Below, piece after piece: positions 51,773 through 61,764 of a stretch of DNA of 64,000 nt. The DNA is from Posidonia oceanica (Eukaryota; Streptophyta; Magnoliopsida; Alismatales; Posidoniaceae): positions 101,601,501 to 101,665,500 of the forward strand of contig JAZBRS010000026.1 of assembly GCA_037176725.1 (NCBI GenBank), written 5' to 3'. A program made the translations under genes and the position numbers. The notes below the pieces were generated by a model, which saw only the letters and a program-made list of their open reading frames with translations, did no database searches and was not told where the DNA came from. Every line of letters starts with the position of its first letter. The first letter of the stretch is position 1.

Positions 51773-54700
51773 TGTAGCGATCCCGGTGTTCGGATCGTCC
51801 ATGCACGATGCCAAAGCTCGCGTGCACCGATCGGAATCAGGCTCACTATAAGCGGCTATGTCCGAGAAGGAAGACCTAACTCGAAAACATTTAAAAGAGG
51901 GAAAAAGGGAAAGAAAAGAAGAAGATAAGACAAAATCGGAGTCGCCACCAAGTCTATTAAATCGGAAGACGAGGAAAACTGGGGAGATGCGTGAATAATC
52001 ACGCAAAACCACGCAAAGATGCAATGCAAGGCAATGCAAAAGAAATGAGATGCAAATGAATGCAAATGATGTGACTCGTGCCTAGGACAAGGGCAAGATG
52101 GTCATTGCGGGCCAAGAGAGGGTAAGGACTCCTGTTACGCGCGGGGAAGGTGTTAGGCACCCCCGACACGCCCGAGAATCGGTCTTTCTAGGCTTACGCT
52201 CGCATATGCAGGGAAATGCAGACTTTGAATGCCTAAGTGCCAATGAATGCCTATCTAAATGCTCAAGGGTGTGCTCTAAGTGATGAAAGACAATGCAAGA
52301 AAGTAAACGTGCAATCTAAGCGCTCAGCAACGCTGTCCGTGTTCCGAACCGGGCGAAACCTGGCTCGTGAGAACTCCGGACAGTAAGCATCACCGCCCTA
52401 TATGCAAATGCGGGCGATAAAACAAAACAGCGAGAAAACCATGCAATGCAATCGACATGCAAGGGAAAACGGCATAAAACAGTGCGAGGAACGAAACAAG
52501 AATGCGAAAAGATGCGAAAACAAGGTTGACATGCAAAATGATGCAAGGAACGGAACAAGGACGCAAAACGGAGCGAGAAAGCTAAAGGGCACGCAAAACG
52601 GTGCAAGAAAACAAGACCGCACGCAAAACGAGGCGAGAAAACGAAAGGGCACGCAAAACGGTGCAAGAAAACAAGACTGCGCGCAAAACGAGGCAAGAAA
52701 ACTAAAGGGCACGCAAAACGGTGCAAGACAAAGAAGCGGCACGCAAAACGGAGCAAGGAAACTTGGAAACACGCAAAACGGGGCGGGAAAACTAAAGGGC
52801 ACGCAAAACGGTGCAAGACAAAGAAGCGGTGCGCAAAACGGAGAGAGAAAACTTGAAAACACGCAAAACGGGGCGAGAAAACTAAAGGGCACGTAAAACG
52901 GTGCAAGACAAGGAAGCGGCGCGCAAAACGGAGCGAGAAAACTAAAGGGCACGCAAAACGGTGCAAGACAAAGAAGCGGCGCGCAAAACGGAGCGAGAAA
53001 ACTTGAAAACACGCAAAACGGAGCGGAAAAACTAAAGGGGCACGCAAAACGGTGCGAGACAAAGAAGCGGCGCGCAAAACGGAGCGAGAAAACTTGAAAA
53101 CACGCAAAACGGGGCGAGAAAACTAAAGGCACGCAAAACGATGCAAATGGCATGCAAATGAATGCAGCGCAGGGGTTCAGGAAGATATACCTGGAGATCC
53201 GGGAGTCTGATCGGAGATCTGCTTGGTCCATGCTGAAGAGCGCTTCGCTGCGGTCGCCTGGGCAGCTTACTTGAGGAGATCCGACGGTCGGATTGGAAGA
53301 TATCGCAACTTCGGAGCAGAAGGGCCAGAACAGATGAGAAGAACAGATCTAGGTGTTCAGGAGGTCCTAGGGGTGTGCTGGAGGTCCTCCCAAGTGAAGG
53401 GGAGTTAAAAGTGCCTAGTGTATGCAAAGGGGAGCTAAAATGCCAGACTAGATGAATGCAGGATGCATGCAAAGCAAGGAAAGATAAAGAAAAGCAATTT
53501 AGAAAGAGCAGGGATTCAAAAGCATTTTTGAAGAAAGAAAGGGGGCTAAAATGCAAATTTTCCAGAAAACGGGGTTCTGGGGAGTCCGGGAATGCAAGTG
53601 GAAGGTCTACATGCAATTTTGCAAGCATGGGAGTTAAAATGCAACTTAGGGGCAAAACGGTCTTTTTACATGGTTTTTGAAAGATGCAAGGCTCTATGTG
53701 TGATTTTCAAATCATGCAGGGGTCAAATATGCAATTTTATATGCAAAGTATACTCTGAAACCACCGACCATGGACTGAAGTGCAATATTTTGAGTAAACA
53801 GGGTCAAAAATGCAATGTATTAAGCTAATATGCATGCCAGAAGGTTACTGTCCATTTAAAATGGACCTATGTGCAAATATGCAAAGCCAGCAGGTAAGAA
53901 ATGCAATGCAGTATGCAAAATGGAAAAATAAAGGCTAAGTTCCTACAGTGCAGTGGACTAAGATGCAAAAACAGAAAGCAAAAGGGACCCAGAATGCAAT
54001 TTAGTAGGGCAAAGTTGATGCATTAAATCTAATTAAACTACTGCGGGACTTAAGTGCAAAAATAAAAAACAGAGGGACTGAAATCAAACTTATTAATGAA
54101 GGAATGCACAGTAAATGGACCAGAATGCAAAAACAGAGAAACATAAACATTTCATGCAATTTAATATAGTTTCAGTTCAAAAATCAGCAGATTTAATCAA
54201 ATGAAGGACAAGAGCGCAAAATAACAACAACTAAGACCAGAAATGCAATTTTAAGGTAAAATATCTAAGCTAAGTAAAAATTTGCTACAGTGCAGACGCA
54301 GGCCGTCGGCCACTGTAGCAGTTGCTACCAGTGGCCGACAAAGGGGGCAGGAGGGCGCTCCGGAGAGGTAGCTCGGCGGGCGAGCTTCACCAGGCCCTGG
54401 CGGAGCTCGGGCGAGGTCCGGCGAGCGGCGACGCTGCCTGGAGCGGAGCTGGGGAGCCACTGGAGGTCCGAGTCTGATCGGAGGCCAGGAGGACGACCGG
54501 AGCGTCGCCGACGCGAACTGAAGGCTGGGCTGCATCCCTGAGGTCAGTGCGGAGCTAGGACGACCAACGGGAGGTCGTTCTGCAGCTCGGCGCGACGGGA
54601 CGAGCATCGAGCTCGTCGGGGAAGAAGGTCAGCGACGGCGCTGACCTCGCGAACACGGCTGCAGAACCCCTTTTCGAGGGGTGGAAAAGCAAGAGGAGAG

Positions 54701-57374
54701 GATGAGGAGGCTGAAGGAGTAGACGTTTACCAGTTTCCGCGTCTGAGACGTCCTCCCGACGCAGGTGGTTCCAGAAGCCGCCGGTGGAGTTCGTCCGATG
54801 AGGGGAAGCGCTGTCCGCCGCTCGCGAGGGCTGGAATCGCCTCCAAGCGACTCTCCGGAGCTTCCTGGATGGCTGGATGCAAGCTTCGAAGATCGGGGGA
54901 AGATTCGGCGAAATTGGGTGCACTGCTGGTCGTCCGAGGTGGGGGGAGGTGCCTGTTGTCCTCTGGATCGAGCGGGGGCTTCCGGTGGGTAGCTGGGACT
55001 TCAGTGATGGGTTCTGGATGGTTGGAAGGGTCTGTAGAGGCTGTGGGAAGAGTTTGGCAGCTGGTCCGGTTTCCGGTCAGTGGTTGATGCAGGTGTTTGA
55101 AGTGGGGCGCTTCGTCTGCGGTGGGTTACTGAGCTGGAGGTTAGGTGGCCTAGGGAGGTAGTGTTCTGGGGACTGACCGGGCAGAGTTTGGGGAGGAGAA
55201 GCGGCCTGTGGCAGAGGGAATTTTGGAATGGGTCGGAGCTAGGTTCTGCTGGTTTTCAGGCGTTTGGGGGTGAAGTGCTGGGTTGATTCTTTGTGTGGAA
55301 TGGGGGGGTGTGTTGTAAGAAGTTTGGGTGAGATTCGGGGGCCAATTCCGAGTGATTTTTGGAGGTGTTCTGGCTTCGGTTTGCTGTGTAAAGAAGAGGC
55401 GGAAGTCGGGTGTTTCTGGGTGGATTTCAGAGGAAGAACGGAGCTCTCTCTCGCTGGGATTGCTCTGGAATGCCTCTCCTCTCTTCCGGGATCAACTCTC
55501 TCCTTTTCTCCTCTGGTTTTTTGGCTCTTAAAACTCTGGTTGCTTACAGGCCTGGCTGTGGCGAATTAATGCGGAGGGGCGGTGGCAGGAAGCACGGACG
55601 CGGTGCGGCGCACGCCGGTCCGGTCCGGCAGAGACGTGCGAGCGCAGGTCTGCGGTGACAGGGGCTGGCGCTGCAGCTGCTGTGGCAGGACTGTAGCAGA
55701 GCAGCGGGCACTGTAGACCTGCGGGAGGAGGGAAGGAGGAAGACGGACTGTAGCAGTGGGCTGTGGGCTGGAAACTTTGAAAAAAGGAAAAAAAAAGGGG
55801 AAACGGGCCGGTGAGCCCAGTAAGGAAGAAAGGAGAAGATAAAATGGAAGAAAGAAAGAAAGATGGAAAGAAAAATAGGAAAAAATAAGATAAAAATAAA
55901 TAAAAATATTGGATGACTTGGGTTGTAGGTTAGATGCTTAACTGGATTTTTTAATGACTGTTTTTTAGGTTAATTAGTGTGTTTTAGGCTTGATTAGAGT
56001 TTTAGGGTTCTCTTTTGTTGTTAATTCATTGTCCACTTGATTAAGTGTTGGTTAAATTCTTTTAAATTGTTTTTAAAATTGTGTTTTCTTGTTAAGTATT
56101 TTAGGATGTTAATTAGGATTTTTAGGATTTATTTTTATATTAATTTGAGTGAGTTCTGACTTTTAGTTTTAATCTTTTAAGGTTTTCTCTTCTTAAGTCT
56201 TTTGAATTATGTCTTGATCTTTTATTTGTTAATTCTTCTTGATGCCTTTTTTAGTTGGTTTTTTTTTCTGGTTTGATTAAGTGTCCTTAAGTCTTTCAAC
56301 TGTATTTTCTTTTTCTTTTTTAATTAAGTTTTATGTTGTTTTTGCCTTATGTTTCTTAGGTTAAGTCTTTTACCTCCTTTAATTACTTATTTCATTGTTT
56401 GATTTTTAATTCTTCTCTTTAGGGTTTGTTTTTTAATTCTTTTAGTGGGGTTTTTATTCTTGGTAGGTTCTGACTTTATTTCAGTTTTTTATCTGATTTT
56501 ACAGTATTTTCTTTTAGTTTGTTTTGCATTTTTTAGTTTGCATGCTTGATTTTCTTTTTAGCTTGATTTAGTTAAGTTTGAGTTTTTAATCATTTGTTTA
56601 ATGTTTTTTAGTTGCTTTTCTTGGAATTCTGATTTGTTTCTTTTATGTCTTGGAGTTTTACAGATTTTTAAGGATTTTCATGGATTTTTGCAAAAGAGAG
56701 AAGAAGAAAAGAAAAAGAAGAAGAAAAGGGGAAAAAGGAAAATAAAAGGGAAAGAGATAGGTTTGAGGGAAAAGATTTTTTAAAAATCAGGGAAAATGTT
56801 AAAAATAAAATAAAAATAGGAATAAGGTAAAGAAGGGATAGGAGTACAAAGGGGGCCCACAGCCAAGCCAGAAAGAGGGCAAGAAGGGGATGGAAAGAGA
56901 GACGATAATCAGGAGAGAGAGAGGAGAGAGAAAACGATAATCCCGGAGAGAGAAAACGATAATTCCAGCAAAATGAGGGCTTAGGAGTCTCGGAAAGGGG
57001 TGAAACTTGGCAGGTGTGGGGTCTAGGGTTCCTAGTCATGCTCCCAGGGTTTTGGTTTGGTTCTGAGGAAGTTTTGGAGGGGTTTTGAGGTGTAGAAAAA
57101 GGGTATTTTTGCCTAAGTTTCCTAGGATTTTTGGGAGGGGTCTGGTTTGAGATTTTGCAGGCTTTTTGGTGGGTTTGCTAAGTCATCAAGCGTGAGTGCT
57201 CCTATGGATTTTGGTTGGTTTTCGGGTTCGGGAAAGGGGGGTAATCCTAGGTTGAGTTTGGGCTCGTTTTGAAGGGAAAGAAGGAGAGGAAGGCGTGGAT
57301 TTTGGTCTAGGCTCGGGTCCAACAACCACCGGAAGGCTCCAAACGATCCAGCCTGTCAAAATGGGGTGTCTACA
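51773..57374 (-). repeat. E2 5' LTR (5602 bp)
   Basis: Same organisation as the 3' LTR. It carries the conserved box (52114-52184), internal primer-site-like motif (about 51937-51947), a longer 30-bp array (52560-53140), the GC-rich block (54292-55000) and the T-rich stretch (55912-56680). Differences from the 3' LTR found by eye include positions near 51978, 54364, 54462, 54655, 55243, 55440, 55546, 56316, 57011 and 57190. Transcription should start in this copy. Confidence 0.95.
52560..53140 (-). repeat. 30-bp minisatellite in E2 5' LTR
   Basis: Same GCACGCAAAACGGNGC-based units as at 31850-32270 but with five extra units (150 bp), consistent with slippage or unequal exchange since or during insertion. 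Confidence 0.92.
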
Positions 57375-57379
57375 GTTGC

Positions 57380-57801
57380 ATACTGCCCTCGGGCGAACAT
57401 AAACCGGTATTATACGCCAACATTTGCCACACAAGAGCGGAATGACGTTAGAAAGACCGACTTCCTCGGGCGTGTCGGGGGTGCCTAACACCTTCCCCGC
57501 ATGTAACAGGAGTCCTTACCCTTTCTCTGGACCGCATTGACCTTGTGTCATACATTTGGATCGAATTTGCATGTTTTTAAACTGTATAAGTTTTTCTGCG
57601 TGTTTTCGTGTACGGTTTTCCTCATCTTCCGGTTTTTCTTAATAGATTAGGTGGCGACTCCCTTGTCTTTATTTTGTTTGTTTTTCCTTTGCGTTCTTCA
57701 CCATTTCCCTGGTGTTTTCGAGTCGAGCGTCCTTCCTCGAAATCCACCATTGGCCATGGCCTGCGATCCGGCCATTTGAGCCGCTCGATCGCATGGCTAC
57801 A
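57380..57801 (+). repeat. E1 3' LTR, second part
   Basis: Continues the LTR after E2 and the duplicated GTTGC (57375-57379); matches 11769-12186 of the 5' LTR. It holds the conserved box (57465-57523) and the GGTGGCGACTCCC motif (about 57650-57662), and ends GGCTACA at 57801. Confidence 0.93.
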
Positions 57802-57806
57802 AGGGG
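57802..57806. repeat. Target-site duplication of E1 (AGGGG), right copy
   Basis: Partner of 9777-9781; follows the E1 LTR terminus GGCTACA. E0 sequence resumes at TGGCTAGGCCC. Confidence 0.92.
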
Positions 57807-58319
57807 TGGCTAGGCCCAATAGGACTTGTGGGTTCCCCAGGCGCGAACTTCGACTCCTCTCCAAGGTAAGTTGGAGAGATAGGGCTACGCTGTTCGCCTC
57901 TATCTCTAGGGCTGACTTCTGTCTTCGCCTTCTGTCTTCTTTTTTTTCTTTTATGCCCATGCGTAGTTAAGTATTTTTTCTATCTCACACTCCCGCTGAC
58001 ACCCTAGCGTTTTATCTCCCTCTAGAGGTGTAAGTCCTAGGGGGTTTGGGCATTTCGCCTATTCTCATTGAGTGGTGGCTCCCTCACTAGTTAGGACATC
58101 TAAGTAGTGTCAAGTGAGGTAGAGTACACTCTTTCCAGAGCAGGCAAGCACTTCCGATTTTCGTCATCGGGCTATGATTGTAATGCATGTGATTTTGATT
58201 GCTTTTTTTTTCTTCTTCTTCTTTTTTTGACGAATAAAATATGACCAAAAATGCTTGGAGATGTTCAAATGCATGCGATGAGAAGGAGCGGACTCTGCAA
58301 GGCAAGGGTGCAACCTCAG
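57807..58319 (-). other. E0 post-integrase spacer (right half)
   Basis: No gene. The reverse complement matches E1 24200-24710: GAGTGGTGGCTCCCTCACTA-type box at about 58071-58091, GTAAGTCCTAGGGGGTTTGG, and a T-rich tract (58204-58230). Confidence 0.7.
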
Positions 58320-59803
58320 TCATTGGTAGTACTTCTTGAGGTAGCAAGAGTTGACCGATTCTGACTGCTCAACCTGGTCCATGTCCTCAAGGATTGCTGC
58401 ACCGCTGGAGAAGACCCACGTGATCACAAAGGGGCCTCGCCAATTTGGTCTGAATTTGCTGCGGCTGTCTGGAGATGAATAGCTCGCAGGACTAAATCTC
58501 TTGGCTGGAAGCTCCTGCGCCTAACCTTCTTCTGGTATTCTCTGGCCACTCGCTTCTGATAGCACTGGGCATGATGCATGGCTTGCAGCATATGTTAATC
58601 AATCAGATTCAGCTGGATGCAGCGGTCTTCAACCCATTCTACCTCCTCCAGCTCGGCTTCTCGTAGGATCCGCAATGAGGGGATCTCTACTTCAACGGGT
58701 AGCACTACCTCCATGCCGTATACAAGTGAGTATGGGGTTGCTACTGTCTAGGTCTAAACTGATGTCCTGTATGCCCATAGTGCATACGGAAGCTTGTCAT
58801 GCCAGTTCTTATGAGTTTCTGCCATCTTTTTCGGGATCTTTACAAGGTTCTTGTTGGCAGACTCCACTGCGCCATTCATCTGCGGCCGATAAGGCGAGGA
58901 TCTGTGATGTTCGATCTTGAAGCCCTGGAGATAGTCTTCGATCCTCCTGGCTATGACGTTCGTGCCATTATCAGAGATGATGGTGTGTGGGACCCCATAC
59001 CGGGCGATGATGTTATTCTGGATGAATTTCTCCATCTCCACGTGTGTGACGGTTTTGTAAGAGACTGCTTCCACCCACTTCGTAAAGTAGTCGATCGCCA
59101 TGAGGATAAAGCGGTGACCATTGGAGGCTGCAGGATGAATTACTCCAATAACGTCTATCACCAAGGTCGAAAAGGGCCATGACGACGACATACTGTGTAG
59201 CTGCTGTGGGGGAGCATGAATTAAGTTATCATGAATCTGGCAGTTATGGCATCTGCGCACAAACTGGCAGCAATCCGCCTCCATGGTTTACCAGAAGTAG
59301 CCTTGGAGCATTATCTTCTTGGCCAACAACACACCATTCATATGAGGACCGCAAGTCCCTGCATGGACTTGAAGCATCAGTGTGTCGGCCTCTCTCTTGC
59401 CCATGCAGCATAGGAGCATCTGGTTGTAGGATCTTCTGTAAAGATGCAGCACGTATTTTGACGTCAAACATGCCAAAGTCTTTCTATCTGCTGCTGAGGC
59501 ATCAGGTGGGAGGTTGCCAGATTCTAGGAAGACTTTGATGTCATGGTACCATGGTTGCTCTTCTGCTGGATCTACCTCTTCTATGCTCATGCAATGTGCA
59601 GGCTGCTCCGTGCGACTAACCGATACGTCTTCAGGTACGCTGAGCCAGGATTCCAAGGTTGCCAGCGCATCTGCATATGCATTCCTTGCTCTGTTCATGT
59701 ATGTGAAGCGAACGTTCTCAAACTCCTCAATGAGCTTCAGCAAATGTTCATGATAAGGCACGAGCTTTGGATCCTATGTCTTCCAGTCGCCTTTTAACTG
59801 GGA
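58320..59803 (-). pseudogene. E0 aRNH fragment and integrase
   Basis: Fragment starting within aRNH (NGDWK-like region), then NAYADALATLESWLS and integrase. The zinc module (HAGTCGPHMN...CHNCQIHDN) and all three catalytic residues (VIDVIG, ISDNG, GAVESANKN) are still present. A TAA at about 59287 stands where E2 has CAA (Gln before TMEADCC), a TAG follows YRTSV at about 58754, and frameshifts mark the C-terminal part, which ends CYLKKYYQ with TGA at 58320-58322. RT is missing, so it cannot be autonomous. Confidence 0.87.
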
Positions 59804-59805
59804 GA

Positions 59806-61189
59806 TGCGGGGGGCCACTCCGCGCATCCCCGTAGGTAAGTAACACCTCCCCTAGCTTCCTTGCTTTCAGAGCATGCTTCCTAGATAGTCGCATTTAATT
59901 TTCAGTAGCGTAGTCGGCCGTTCTTGGCCATCTTCTCCGACGCCAGAGGCCTGCCATGTTAGGCACCGCGTGATGTGGCGACTAGCCTGTGCCTCCGACA
60001 GTCATTTGGTCGGACTTTGGGCCGCCATTCCGGCCGACCCAGAGCTCCGTTTGCCTTAATTTTTGTATGCCTGTGATCATGAATGCTTGCTCTGTATGAT
60101 TGCATGTTTAGATTTCAATTTTGCATTGCCATGCGTTCTGGATCTGGTCTCAAAGCTGACTGTTTGGAACGAGGATTTGCAGTGTTGTCGCCGGCGTGAC
60201 CAGCGACTCAACTGCAACTTCCGGTAGTTCCTCCGGCCAACTTTGAACCGCCATATCATGCGACCTAGGCGTCCTTTTTGCTATCTATTTGTTTACTTGT
60301 CTTCCTCATCATGCTGTCTGTAGGACCATGCCTCTAGATTTTAATTTTGCATCTTGTACCTAGCCTATTTTCGACCGTGAAGGCCACTGTCTAGCGGAGC
60401 TGTAGGCCTCTCTGTCGTCGTTGTCCCAGGCGACAGGCACCAGCGCCTCTCAACCAGACGACTAGCCCCAGTAGTTGCTCTAACCGGCGACCAAGTGCTT
60501 CACCGATCTCACCGACGACATGCACCGCCGCCGCTCAAGCCGGCGACTGACCTTGCAGTTCAGACAGTGGCTGAGCCACCATGCTTGCCGCTTTGCGCTT
60601 TGGTCATTTTCCTCGCCTGTTTTCAGACCTTGTTTTCCGTGCTTTATTTATCGCCGCTTTATCGCATTTCGCCTTAATCAATTTTCTAGCATACCATGAT
60701 CATGCATCATAACATATCTAGCAAGTTTAGGCATTCATTAGGCATGCATAGCATCTCTCGCCCCTTGGGCGTACAACAAGGCATTCAATTGCTAAAATCC
60801 TGCATATGCGAGCGTTAAGCCTAAGAAAAACTAATTTTCGGACGTATCGAGGGTGCCTAACACCTTCCCCGTGCGTAACAGGAGTCCTTGCCCTTTCTCT
60901 TGGCCCACAATGACCATTATGCCCTCATCCTAAGCACGAGTCATATCATTGCATATCATTGCATCGTTTGCATGTTTTACATGCATTTCCCCGGTTTTCC
61001 TTGTCTCTCGATTTAATAGACACAGTGGCGACTCTGATTTAGTCTTATCTTTCCTTTTTCCTCTTTTTCCAGCGTTTCCGAGTAGAGCATCCCTCCTTGG
61101 GTCCAACCGCTAATAGTGAACCTAATTCCGATCGGTACACACGAGCTTTGACATCATGCATGGATGATCCGAATTTTGGGGTTACTACA
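59806..61189 (+). repeat. Y LTR, 5'-truncated
   Basis: It lacks the TGTAGACACC start. The interior matches E1's LTR (the CGACTCAACTGCAACTTCC and CATGCGACCTAGGCGTC region), holds the conserved box (60845-60902) and GTGGCGACTCTGATTT motif (61025-61040), and ends in sequence close to E2's LTR end (CCGATCGGTACACACGAGC ... GGATGATCCGAA ... GTTACTACA). Confidence 0.85.
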
Positions 61190-61764
61190 GCAGTCTGAGA
61201 AGGATAGTCCCAGTCTCTTGCTCTATCGCTTTGGCGTGGCATGAGTTGGTCGGTCTATCCCCCCTTGTCAGGGGTCGCATCGGTGTTAGTAGAGGATACA
61301 GCCCATGCTTTGGCAGGGCTGAGGCTCCTAAAGCACCACCCCATCACTGCCTGAGCTTCGGCCAGGATTTAGACGGGGACCTACTTTTTCTGACCTGAGT
61401 CGGTGACCCATACACCTGTGAGTGCCCGAAGTACACCATCTGCTAGGACACACTAGATTGGTTAGAGAGAGCATGCTAGAGAGCATACATTTGCATGAAT
61501 GCCATTCATATCACGATTAAACACATTTGCATTTTGCTTTCGGGTTTTAACACCTGTTTTTGTTTATGTTGTGTCTTATCGAACAGGTCAGTGAGCGAGT
61601 TCCCTAGCTGGAGCTTGAGTTCTTTCTCTTACTGACACCCCTGTTGCGACACCTGTTCTCGATCATCCTCTTCCGAGCTATCTGCCCTCGCGACGATAGC
61701 TCCTCCTAGGACTCGTCCTCTTACTTTTCGTCGCAGCCCTGTTCTCACTCGCTCTCAGTCAGTT
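61190..61764 (+). other. Y leader, primer site deleted
   Basis: LTR end joined directly to GCAGTCTGAGAAGG, which in E1 lies about 600 bp downstream of the LTR. The conserved block with CTATCCCCCCTTGTCAGGGG and GAGTCGGTGACCCATACACC is kept, then TTATCGAACAG|GTCAGTGAGCGAG and CTAGCTGGAGCTTGAG before gag. Confidence 0.75.

Larger units (their letters stand above)
31051..57374 (-). mobile_element. Element E2: young 26.3-kb Tat-type LTR retrotransposon
   Basis: Minus-strand element bounded by GTTGC duplications. LTRs are 51773-57374 (5', 5602 bp) and 31051-36502 (3', 5452 bp). The 150-bp difference is five units of a 30-bp repeat; elsewhere I find only about a dozen single-base differences, nearly all transitions, so insertion is recent. 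Order on the minus strand: LTR, primer site 51754-51771, leader, gag-pro-RT-RH-aRNH-IN frame (50429 to 41793), spacer, PMD-like ORF (40440 to 39238), hairpins and arrays, polypurine tract, LTR. The length is at the upper end for LTR elements, in the range known for Ogre. Confidence 0.95.
9782..57801 (+). mobile_element. Element E1: nested-host Tat-type LTR retrotransposon
   Basis: Complete but decayed plus-strand element, about 21.7 kb once E2 (31051-57374 plus one GTTGC) is removed. It has a 5' LTR 9782-12186, degenerate primer site, leader, gag, protease, RT, RNase H, aRNH (split by solo LTR S), integrase, PMD-like ORF, hairpin array, polypurine tract 29339-29350 and a 3' LTR in two pieces (29351-31050 and 57380-57801). 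The dual RNase H and the TGGCGACTC-type primer site place it in the Tat branch. By eye the last 420 bp of the two LTRs differ at about 5-6% of sites, so it is clearly older than E2. Confidence 0.92.
57807..59805 (-). mobile_element. Element E0, part right of E1: pol end and spacer
   Basis: Minus strand: partial aRNH and integrase (59803 to 58320), then spacer (58319 to 57807) that continues at 9776. Homology to pol stops abruptly at about 59805 inside aRNH, so RT, protease, gag and the 5' LTR of E0 are absent. The break coincides with a GC-rich imperfect inverted repeat. Confidence 0.88.
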
